The translations under genes and the position numbers were made by a program. Source: Cololabis saira (lineage: Eukaryota; Chordata; Actinopteri; Beloniformes; Belonidae). From it: 64,000 bases of DNA. How positions within the stretch are numbered: position 1 is the first letter of the stretch; every line of letters begins with the position of its first letter. Under the pieces are notes generated by a model. It was not told the DNA's origin. It did no database searches and was given only the letters and a program-made list of their open reading frames with translations. Positions 18,605 to 41,800 of the stretch are shown piece by piece. The stretch spans positions 26,387,501-26,451,500 of the forward strand of contig NC_084592.1 in the NCBI RefSeq assembly GCF_033807715.1, read 5' to 3'.

Positions 18605-18669
18605 TTTTAAACAAACTGAACATATAAAACAAACTGAAGATACTGTAGTTTTAAAACATACTTGTATGC

Positions 18670-19042
18670 GAGCCAAGCAGGCAGTGCGCATGCGCGACGA
18701 AGTGACGTGTCTGGACGGTGTCAGGGATGTCGAGATGATCGACAGCGCTCCGCACAAACTCAGGACTAACTCACACTAACCCGCAGCAGCGGTGCGGATA
18801 ACTCCGTCGTTTTAATCTAACGTTAATGTAGATTTAGAGGTACATTCGGACATGTTAGGCTGAACCGAGGAAAAGTGCTTTAAATTACTTTTGGAGCCGC
18901 GGCATCGTCGCGGAGCTAAGTGAGCGGAGCTAACCGGAGCGGGTCCACTAGTATGGTTGCACCGACACAGCAGAGGCGGGCGGTGTTAGCGGTGACTGCT
19001 GCGTGAGTCGGTGCCCTTGCTTTTACCGGTGCGTGCGGGAGC
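18670..19042 (+). promoter_or_regulatory. stk17b: CpG-rich promoter and 5' UTR of stk17b
   Basis: A GC- and CpG-rich stretch stands out from AT-rich flanks and ends at the ATG. It has a perfect NRF1-type palindrome TGCGCATGCGC (18685-18695) and a CRE-like TGACGTG (18703-18709). No TATA box. The start site was not located. Confidence 0.6.
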
Positions 19043-30561
<11,519 letters not shown>

Positions 30562-33500
30562 GAAAGTTTGAAAAGAGAGGAACTGAGTGAAGTATGGCAG
30601 GAACGGCCATGTCCTTCTCTGCTTTTAAAAGTATTTTAAGCTTCCAGAAAACCTGTTGTCAACAAAACCCCCACTCAAGAGTACTTAAGATGTGTTTCTA
30701 ATCTGCTAATTTGATTTAGATGTAAAATTGACCACTCAAACCAAAGATAACAGCTACTTTTTTGTCAACTATTGCTGTGTGGGCAACATGTGAACACTGT
30801 ACAGTATGTCTCTATTCATGCAGTATGTTTAACCTAAAGTATTTAATTCCTTAAAGAGATCTATTGTAGAGCTACACAACATTTTCCCTGTTTTGATAAT
30901 AGCTAGTGTGTAGGATTTCCAGGCAAATCTGTGCAATACTCTGGACATTTTAAATCTTTGCCTTAACTTAGACGTGTCACAGCCCCATCCCATTTCTGTG
31001 TAGTTGCACTTTCAATTCAGCAGAAATTTATACTATCAAGATGAACACCTCTGCTATGAGGAAGTGTGACATGTTGAGAATTTAAGAGACAGCAGGCCAG
31101 TAACATGATAGACTTGTAAATATGTCGTTGCCCTTGTCTGGGTTTTAATTCACCAGCAGAAAAGCAAGATAACACACTGGCACATTACATTCATGACAGG
31201 TTTACCGGTTTTGTCAACCTTCCATTCTCTTCACACGTGCTGCACACTGAGGATTTAAATGTAGCTCAGGGTTTCAAACTCACCACCCTTTACATTATGC
31301 AGTGCCCATTAAAAGAACAGACTTCCACACTTAGGTTTTACTCGAGTGTTTAGGTTGTTTTCTAGAAGAAAGGCTTAAAGTGAGCAGCAAATCTTGTGTT
31401 ATTGTAAGACAAGTTTAAAGCTGTAACAGCTCAACAAAAAGCAGTGAGTCAAACTGTTTTTCACACGCTACGCCTGCATTTACTCAAATGATTTCCTCCG
31501 CAAGAAGTTCCTCTTTGTCAGCCAGCAGAGGAGAAACGTGACTTTAGCACTTACCTAATAAGCACACATATTGAAATGATGAACAAAAGGGGAGCTATTT
31601 ATAAAAGTGTGTATTTGCTTGTCCTTGGTGTATGTCAGTCTCTCACCAAAGCCATTCAGCTGTTAAAGCTACTCCAGTCCTCCTGGGTCAGGGTGCCTGA
31701 AGTGATCTCTTCCTGTTGTTCTCATCTCAGGGCCTGCTGCTCACTCTCTGCTCTTTGGTTTTTTGTTTTTTCTTTTGTATTCTTAATGTTATTCTTATAG
31801 GCCTATTATTATTTATGTGCTGGACTTATACTTTATATTTTTATGTAAATAATGTGTCTTAAACGGAAGTGCCAAGATAATGGAGGGAGACGGGTGATTA
31901 CAGATGAGTAAGGTGTTATTTAAAATGAGACGCAGTTAAAGGTTGGAGTGTAAACATTGATAAATGGAAATGCTGGAAGACAGGAGCGGGTTTAGATGGT
32001 ACTGGGAATTAAAGTAAATGTGGAAAATGGGTGAGGTGGATTTTTGACGGAAAAGTTGATCAGATGATTGGAAGGAACTTGAAATGTGTGTGTCTTGAGA
32101 GAAGCATTTAAAAGAGTAGTTGGACATTTTAGGCAATAAAAGCATGTGTCTTAACTATTCCTTTAAGTCCTAATGTTGTGTTTTAAGATATGTAGGGGAT
32201 GAGAAAGTTGGACAAATTCACTGTAAAGTTTTATTAGAAAGGTAGATGTTGGTGTTAAGAAGCTTGACATGCCCACTGTTTGGTGACATATGAGGTGTTG
32301 AAACTCACAGGATTCACCATCTTTTGTTCAAGTGAGTAAGACTTGACTGAAACAAAACATCACCTCACTGAAAGTTACCCCACTAGCAACTACGATTGCT
32401 CTTAACCTCCAGCAACATTCCTCCGTTCGTGTCGAGGTGCCAAACCAAATAGGACCACATTGTTCGTTCGTCGTCGTCGTCGTCACCAGCAGGCACACAA
32501 TGGGCTTTGTGCTGGAGATGGGCGTCTCCAGCTACGGCCATGCTCTCATCTCTATGCTGTCATCCTTTAAAACTGGAACTCAACACTGGATGAGGTTTTC
32601 ATCTCAAGGGATTTAACCAGTGAGTCAGTAGATCGGATTTTAAATAAATCGGTTTGATCTGGTCAGCTGTTTGTAGCGACCAGAGAAGCTGCACTTTCTC
32701 TTCCTGTTGAAGCAGAATTCATTTTGCTACTGTACAAGAAAGAAGCTTGAATCTTATTAAAGTCTGTCGACACTTTCCTTTTAATACCTCTTCCGTGTCT
32801 TGGGTTCAGACTGAAGCTATCTTTTTGCTCTGGCAGCAAAATCTGTAAAAAAAAAGAGTTAAGACTGTAACATGCAGGTAGTTCAGAGTAGCTGGGTTTG
32901 TTTTGCATTGCAGTGATGTCAAGGATTCCACTCAGACGAGCACGGCGGCTCACGTTTGCTGCCGTTGTCTGACACTTGAACGTGAGTTATGCTGTAGAGT
33001 CGAGTTTGTTGTTTTGTACCTCTTTGTACGTTTATTTTCAGCAGCTTGTAACTCGGTGGCCTCTGTGTTCGTGTGTGAGCGCTCATTGTGCGAGCGGGAG
33101 GCGCTCAGCCGGCGTTTGTCCTCGAGAAGTGGAGCGCCACTGATGTCACCCAACATTCCTGTGTGAGCGATGAGACTGAAGAGTAACGTAGGAGTCAAAC
33201 CAGCCACAAGCACAAGCAAAGAAATGTTTAAGAGATGTACCTTTTATTTTGCTTTTTATGTATTTTTTTTAATGTATAAGCATTCTGATTGCAATTGAAA
33301 TTGCTTAAAAAGATATTTGTATACTGATTATCTGCAAGATAATATTTAGGCATAACAAAGCAAACTGGAAAAGCTCATTAAAGAATAGAAAATAAGTAAG
33401 TGTTTTTTGTTTGTTTAATTTCCCATGTTGCAGCCACTGGCTGATTCTAGACAACGTTACTCCAGTAACTTACATATTTTCTCATTAGTTAACTATTGAA

Positions 33501-35367
33501 ATGACAAAGGCATGGTGTCTTTACATCCAATTAGATTATTTAAAACTTCACACATTAGCAAGTAGTAAAACATAATGGAATGCTTAGTATGTTACATTCA
33601 GCACAATGACTAGCAGCCATCAGCGTAGTGCAAAGATGCTCCATAAACGCACAGATCATTCAGATAAACAAATGTAATGCTGGCAGCAGTCTTGATTTAC
33701 TGAAACTACACTAGCTACCCACATTTTTTCTTCTACTGTGACATGAAAACAACTACTGAGCCACCATAAGAACATTATCTGATACACAAATCATTTCCTT
33801 CAAACAGTCTAAACTGGTGTTTTCACAACAATGTAAAAACTGTAGTGCGTAAGAGATCGAATCAAAAAGAAAGCAAACCCACGGCCGTTACCTCCACCGA
33901 GGGGATCGTGCGATTGAGTCGGTCTGTTTGAAATAAGATGTGGTGCATGGCCTGGCACAGACATCAGAAACTGTTGCTTTTTTTAGGTTTTCGCAGCCTT
34001 GCTGGAGGTATTTGGTCACAGTCTGCTTGTTTATCAGGAAAGACAAGAATGCGGTTTAAATAATACTGAGATTAAAAGTTCTCAGAAACTCAACAGTTAA
34101 ATGGACCTTGAGGTGATTATACCAAAGTTCACTGACATAATGAATTCACAAAGTAGGTCTGACAAATACTAGTGGAAAATCCAACACTCACATCAAACTG
34201 AAGGAATGAAAGGAGCAATTTAAAACTAATTGATTCGGGACTGTGCATAATAATAGTTTAAAGTTCAAATACACTCAACCAAAGACGTCAGTTAAAGTCT
34301 GAAGTGAGTCTGTTGATAGCTGTTAACTGATAACTGCGTCCATTTCAAATCTTTGGACACTGTATGTTAAAAAGTAGCTCAACATAAATGACGGAATTAA
34401 AAAGATATAAGCTTTCAGCTGAGCACATCAAATTACATTTCAAATCATTTAAAAAGCAGAAATTCATTACAGTACTATGATGTCATTTCTTTTGCCTTCT
34501 TCAAACCAGTTTTCTGCCTTCAAAGGTTATAATTTAATTTTACATGCTGACCGATACTCATCTCACCTATTCATTTGTCCAGTATCACTTTAAATCCTTT
34601 TAACCACACTAAATATTCCATTTAGCTAACTGTATATCTGAGGATGGATGACATCACTGTGATTCACAAAGACTTCTGCTTGAAGCCCGTGCATGCAACA
34701 GGATACAAGCTGCAACTAAAATATGAGCAATATGCACGTTCTCTGCTGAAGAGATCAAAAGAGCTTATATGGTTATTGCTGCGTTAATGTCTTACCATCT
34801 GGGTTATGAAGAAGGCAAAGTTCTCTGCAGTCTGGCTAAGTACTTTCCAGCTCATTCCTGCCAATTCCAAGGGAAAGTTTTCAAATTGGGATAGTTCCCA
34901 AATTCCCCAGCTTAACTTGCCACAGAAAGTTTCAGGAACTTTTCTGTCCTTCTGCAACCATTTTCTTAACTTGAAAGACATGGAAATTCCCCGATAAACA
35001 AAATTAAATTAACATGAATCATTTATGTTCCTAAATAAAATGTAAACAGTTATAACAACACCACAAAAGAAGATATTTAAGGAGAAACAAGTGCATAGTT
35101 CATGATAGATCTTTCATACTTTCATTTCCCTGCTCAGGGTCACAGCGCAGCAAAAGGGAGATCATTTCACTTGGGGTTAGGTAAGTGCATTCAGCAGTTG
35201 AAAGTACGATACACCAGCATCTGACTCCAGCTTTCACTTCCGACCTCTTAAATGACAGAAAAGCTAAGACAACACCGGCAAATAAGACATCAAATGGGAT
35301 ATACTCTAATAAATAATGCAAAAGCTCTCCGTGACACTCAGATGATCAGCTCAGATTTCACACGGAC
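30562..35367. other. stk17b and c2orf69 3' UTRs and the sequence between the convergent genes
   Basis: No coding family or clear transposon. The two genes converge here. Possible poly(A) signals are AATAAA near 32136 (+) and TTTATT near 33242 (for the minus gene). A short (CGT)n run lies near 32470. Confidence 0.5.
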
Positions 35368-35845
35368 TCAAAACTCCTGGATGACCCTGAAGTGGTTCTC
35401 GATGGAGGGGGGCTCGTTCTCAAAGTGGAGCTTCTTACTGGGGCAGGCGCCGAACTCCTCCAGGGTCTTAATGAAGTGTCCGTGCTCCCGGCCCACCCAG
35501 GCCCGCATGGGGTCGCACACCTCGTACGGAGTCACGTGGGCGTGAATGGACACGCCGCTGGCGGCCAGCTCCCGCAGCACCTGCTTGTCCGTCACCCAGG
35601 TCTCACTCCCTCCAGGATGCCCCCCGTCCAGCCAGAACATGTCTGAGATGCACTTGACGAAGGGCGACATCTGCAGGTCTGCCTGGGCCCCGGGCAGCTC
35701 GTACGCCATCTGGTTCAGAACCACACAGCCTTTGCTGAAGCCGACCACGGTCAGGGAGAAGCCTGACGGGATGCTGCCGGCGCCTCCTACTGGCTGAAGG
35801 GGGTTGGGCAGTTTGGCTCGCTCCATGCCGTTGCTCAGGAGAGCC
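35368..35845 (-). CDS. c2orf69: c2orf69 exon 3
   Basis: Acceptor (minus) TGATCCCAG|GGCTCT. Encodes ALLSNGMERA, the GFSKG nucleophile motif, DPMRAWVGREHG and SIENHFRVIQEF, stop TGA. Confidence 0.94.
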
Positions 35846-38800
35846 CTGGGATCAAAAACACCACTTAGACTCAATTTGATCATTGCAGGATTTACAAAAC
35901 CATGAAATGATGTAGTATGAACCATTATGTAGTGATGTTTCCTGGGGTAAGGATTAGGGCTGGGCGATATATCGAGATTTTAATATATATCGATATATTT
36001 TCAAACGCGATATGGTACAAGACTATATCGTTTATATAGAAAAAAAATAATTTTCTTTTTTTTTTATGATTTTGATATAGCTTATTTTGTGACAAATTGA
36101 CTTGAATGTTTTATTTGAGATTTACACAAATGTTTTGTTATTTGCAAACCTGTCAACCTCAGTGGAAAAGTCTGCCTGTTACTGTCTACATTGTATTAAT
36201 TGCACAGTGTATTTTAATTTAATTGTTATGCAGGAAAGGGATATTTGTTTTATTTTATTCAAGAAGCATTTTTATTCTATATATGCAGGCAGTTTATTTT
36301 TATTTAATTTGTTTTATACATTTTGATATTGTGCAGACCTCTGTTAATAAAGGTACCTGTGTGACATTTGGCACGAGGCTTTGTATTAAAACTGACTGTT
36401 TTTTTAAGGGTTTGCCTCAGAAAAAAATGAAGCTAACAGAGATGCTATGCTATAATGCTTTGGGGGAAACCCCAATTATGGCACAGAAAAATTATCGATA
36501 TATATCGCGTATCGCCATTCAGCTAGAAAATGTCGAGATATGACTTTTGGTCCATATCGCCCAGCCCTAGTAAGGATACAAAATACATTTCAATGTGCCC
36601 ATGCTAATTTTCACTCAGGTGTTATGATATATTTTGACGATACGCAAAGTCAGAAGCCAAACCTCAGGTGGCGAAATGCTCCGAAGTCGGGTGAATATGG
36701 AGAGTGCTCTGGAGCCCCGAACATGTTGCTCTCCACAAAGTTGTGGTAGCAGCTGAACTTGTGCAGATACATGCGTGAAGCTCTCACCACCCAGATGTGC
36801 CTGTCGGGGAAACGCCGGCCCAGGAGGAGGGCGACCTGCTCCAGACTCCAGGACAGCCACTGGGCTCCGTCCGGCTGCACCGCCATCTCCTCCTGGAAGT
36901 TCTGCACACGCAGCACACAGAGACCAAGAGAGTAAGACTATTTACACTCTGCAATAGAGACAAACATGTGCTAATGAGCATTGAAACTAAAGAATAAAAC
37001 ATTCAAGGTGACAAATGAAGGGCTATAATTTCTTAAAATTATCTTTGTGTTTCGGTTGCCCTAATATTCTGCTATTCTGGAAAAAGGTCGTCAAATGCTT
37101 GTCATTGACCAAATGTAACATCCCTTTGATGCCAAAAGTCTGCATACTTGGAATATACCCCAAAGACACGATCAACACAACAAAGCAATCAAAAATGACA
37201 GATTTTGGACTTCTTCATGCAAGGAGAGTGATTGCACTACATTGGAAAAACGTTGAACCACCATCACTTGGACTATGGAAGAAGGAGCTGATGACGGGTC
37301 TTGGTCTGGAGAGGTTGACTTATATAGTCAAGGGTAAACAGAAAGAATTTATGGATATTTGGGACTAATTTATGTCTTTCTTGACCAACGAGATGGATAA
37401 CACTGAATAACAAAACAAAACTTACACTGGCGAAGTGAATGTACGATCCTGCCTTTTTAATTTTACAGCACTTTATTAGTTTGATGTCTAGTTTATCTTT
37501 TTTTTTTTGATATGCTTGTTGAACTTTAATAAAAAATATTGTTAAAAAAAAAAAATCTTTGTGTTTCGGTCATGAGTCAAAACATGTTTCCTATATCCTG
37601 GACTTAACAAGTAACACTTTGACTTTGAGGGCCACAATCATGGATCTTGACCTACTTAATTAATGAGACACATGACTTCATTGCAGAGCGCTGTTAGACA
37701 GAACAAAGACCTTATTCATTTTATTTATAGTATTCAATCTAAGTATTCAATACTTAGTCCACTTAGTACCATCATATTTCAATCTATAGTGGCAGTAACT
37801 TGAAGTAATTATTTCCTGACTTTTTTTCGCATCGTTGTGGAGACAGTCAGGTCCATTCTTCTTTACAACGCAGTATTTCAAATAAGGTGTGACTTTGATG
37901 AGGCCTTCCAAAAGCTTGATTCTTTTATTTTCCAGCCATTCAGATGTAGATTTGCTGGCGAGCTTCCGATCATTGTCCAGTTGCATGACCCAGTTTCGAT
38001 CACGCTTTACATGGTCTCATGAATACTCTGGTGTACAGAGGAGTTCATGCTCAACTCAGTAACCCCAATGTGCCCAGTTCCCCCGACTGGAAAACAACAC
38101 CATATCACCCCCCCTCCGCCACTGTGCTCAACACTGGGGAAGAGGGGTTTTAGCTGAAATACTGTTTTAAGTTTTCATCAGACATATAGGTGGTCATCCA
38201 GAACAAACAACTCCACTTTAGTCTCATACATAGTTCCAGATGTCAAATGATTTGTTCAGGTGCAGTTTCTCGTTTTTTTTTTAGTCTGTTTGTTTTAGAC
38301 CAGGGGTCAGCAACCCGCGGCTCTAGAGCCGCATGCGGCTCTTTAGCGCCGCCCTAGTGGCTCCTGGAACTTTTTCAAAAAAAAATGTTTCTCTTTTTTT
38401 TTTCCTTTTTTCTTTTTTTTCCGTTTTCTCTTTTTTTCCTCTTTTTCTTCTTTTTTTTCTTCCTTTTTTTCTCTTTTTTCTTTTTCCTTTCCAATCTAGA
38501 AATTGACTTTTTTCTCGAAGTGCATGATGAAAAAATAAATCTTCCCCCAGTTCTAACTAATATGCAGCATGTGTTGCCTTCATTCTAATTCTGATACAAG
38601 ACTTTTCATTTTTTGCGGCTCCAGACATATTTGTTTTTTGTGTTTTTGGTCCAATATGGCTCTTTCAACATTTTGGGTTGCCGACCCCTGTTTTAGACAG
38701 AAAAGGTTTCCTACTGGCACTCCTAAACAAACCACATTTCTTCTAACTGCTGTCATGAACATTTAACATGCTCAGTGAGAACTCTGGGATCTGAAGGGTT

Positions 38801-41800
38801 TATTCTTTTTTTTAAATCAGCTTTGCAAATCTGATCTTGGGATAAATTAGCTGGGATGTGGAGTCCTGTGACAACTAATAACTATCTTAGATCCTTTTCA
38901 CTTATGAATAACCTTTTTAACTATATAACCTTGAATTTGAAATTGTTTGGAAGTGGTTTCATAACTCATTCAGGTGTGCAGAGCTGCACACCTGAATGCT
39001 GGAGACCAACAAACTGTCTTCTTTCATTGAGGTCTGCACACCTCCGGATAATCAGGCCATCGAGAGCTGGAGGCCGGTTATAACTGGCTGTAACCGTTAC
39101 CAACCCTCTTAAAATCCTGCAGAAGCAGGAAGACACTAGGTTCAGACAGGTTTTTTTTTTTTTTTTTTACACACAGGAAATTAATTAACTACAGATTATT
39201 TGCCATGTGCAGGCCTCGTCTGGCCTATATGATCTGTAAAAATGACTGTGTAACACTACAAGATGGAGTAATATGCATATTGGTTATGAATCATTGACCA
39301 TCTGCAGCAAAACACCTCAAGTCATAACTGATGCTCCCTGTGCATGAGAATCAAGATTTACTCTACGTAATTATGAGAATAAACGTGATCATTTTGCCAA
39401 CAAGACTGCAATACAGATTTGATGAATTCAGTTTAATCATGTTTGTGTTATATACAAGATTTCTCTCCGTCTCATTCAGTTGATGCAGAAACTGCCGTTG
39501 GACATGTAGCGTATTGTTAAACCAGAGGCAGATTCAGGGCAAATGTGATCAGATGTCTAATGTAGTGAGTTTTCAAGTTTATTATATACAGAAGGAAGGG
39601 GGGACAGCGGTTGTTTAGTATTTACTGTTACTAATGTCATGTGTCCTGCATGTCTTGTATCCTGCTACTGGATGCTGTGAATTTCCCAATGGATCAATCT
39701 TTATTTTATCTTAAACTGACGTCAGTGGTATCAGGATGTGTCCCCTTGGACAGTGATGGATAATAGTTCAAAGGTGGCTGTATTGAGGAGACACAGATCT
39801 GAGATGTGTTGCCGTAAACAGCGTGCAAAGCATGAATGCAAACTGAGTAATAATGATTAGCTATTCGAGTAATCCTACTCCTGTCAGCTATACTTTTGAC
39901 CCAGTTGTATAAAATCTAGGCCGGATTATCCATATACTGAACTGGGCGAGCGCCCAGGGGCACCAGCCAATGAGGGGGCACCAAATCTAATCATTAACTG
40001 GACCATATACGTCACATTTTGTTATTTTCTCTATATATTTGCTGGAAGATGAGCAAACAGGTACAGCGGTAACCAATGATATAATAAAAATACATTAAAA
40101 TAATAACAATAATAATAATAATAAAAAGAATTGCGTTTGAGTGAGTGCCTTAACAACTTAACAACCTTAAATCTAACCTACACATTGCTATTTTATGTGC
40201 TGTTCCCTACCGTCACATCAGCTCATTCAGCAGGCCTGTTTGATTGTTTAGTCATATGCTGTAATAGTTTTGCATGTAGACCTCGGACCGGCCATATATG
40301 GTGGAAATGATGATAGTTAACGTGGTGTTACATTGGCATGTTGCATTCTGATTGGAGCATCAGTGTAGTTTGGCGTTTGTAGACTCATGTCTATCTGTGG
40401 TGTTACTCTTAGTTGGTTGCTTGTCAGAGGCGGATCTAGGGAGCATGTACTTGGGGTCAAGCCCCGAATGTTTTTCCAAAAGCCCCAGATCTGAAAAAAC
40501 AAAACAAACAAAAAAAAAAAAAATCGTCTGGTCTAAATGTTCAATTTGGGGCGCAGGCAGGCGCGGCGCAACGCCACGGCAGGCGCAGGGAGGCGCCCCC
40601 TCTTGCGCGCCGCCGAGCTCGGCGGCAGAGGGGTCCGCTCTTGGGCCGCGGTAGCACATACACAATGAATGGGAAAGCCGGTGGCGGTCTGCCCTTTGCC
40701 CCCTCTTTCACATAGAGGGAACCTGCCGCGGCGTTGCCCAGCGCCTGCCTGCGCCCGAATTTAACATTTTTTACACTGTGCCGCGCTATGACGACATCTC
40801 GGCGCGTCCAATAGGAGAGAAGGTGGTGGAAGGTGAAAAAAAACGTGCGGGTTGTAGATCAGAGACGATCAAGATGGAAGAAAAAATTATTTTGGCTGTG
40901 ACTCTGTGTGAGGAGCTGTGGGATACGAGACTGCAGGCCTATCGTGACCTCAATAAGAAGGGACAAAAGTGGAGACAAATCTCCCACAATTTGGGCATAC
41001 CAGGTGTGTTTAAAAGTGGTAGAAAACTTTTGGTAGTGGTAGAGAGCTTTTGCAAATCGAGCTGTATGCTACTGTACGTCCAATCGAGTGGGAAACGGGC
41101 GCCAGACCGGAAAAACTTTTTTTTTTTTTTTACTTTTTCTGGCGAAAGAAACCAGTTCAAGTAGTTGCTGACAATTGTAACATTTCTATAGTAAAAGGGT
41201 CTGAATTTATAAATTGTTCTGTTGTCCAGTGCTTTTTGTTTTCACCACCTGAGCCCCCCCCCCCCCCCCCCCGAGGCTAAGCCCCGGATCTCCTGACATC
41301 CTAGATCCGCCCCTGTTGCTTGTCTTACATTTATTTGTAGTACGAGTGTTGAGCATGTACTTCAGCAATACGTTCATGTAAATCTATGGTCTTTATAACT
41401 ATAGTACATTTCCCTTCTTTTTAACGTAAAATGCGTGAAGACGGGGGCACTTCAAGTGTGGCCACCCTGGGGAACACACTGAGTTAATCCGGGTCTGATG
41501 GAGGGAGAGACCGGTCCCAGATCAGGTCACACTCACCCAGGCCCGGTTCTACGAGGGTGCATAAGCATTGCACCCTCAGTTTATGTGTTTGCCCACTCAG
41601 TTGAAAAGACGAAAAGAAAACTGACAAATGCGCGCGAGTTAAGCCTGATTTATGGTTCCGCGTTAAATCGACGGCGTAGCCTATGGCGTAGGGTACGCGG
41701 CTACGCGCACCGTATGTTCGCGTCCCCGCGTATCCTACGCCGTAAGCTCTGCGTTGGTGCAACGTGGAACCATAAATCAGCCAGTGTCCGTCACTCATCC

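Larger units (their letters stand above)
39919..41499. mobile_element. Possible larger element with CCGGATTA ends
   Basis: Left CTAGGCCGGATTATCC and right (reverse) CAGACCCGGATTAACTC are similar, and both sides carry a GGGGCACC-like block. No clear target duplication was found. It would contain the 40425-41315 element. Confidence 0.4.

Noticed and set aside
40352..40665. Coding frames across 40352-40665 on both strands
   Set aside because: They run through transposon ends and a GC-rich palindrome with no conserved domain.
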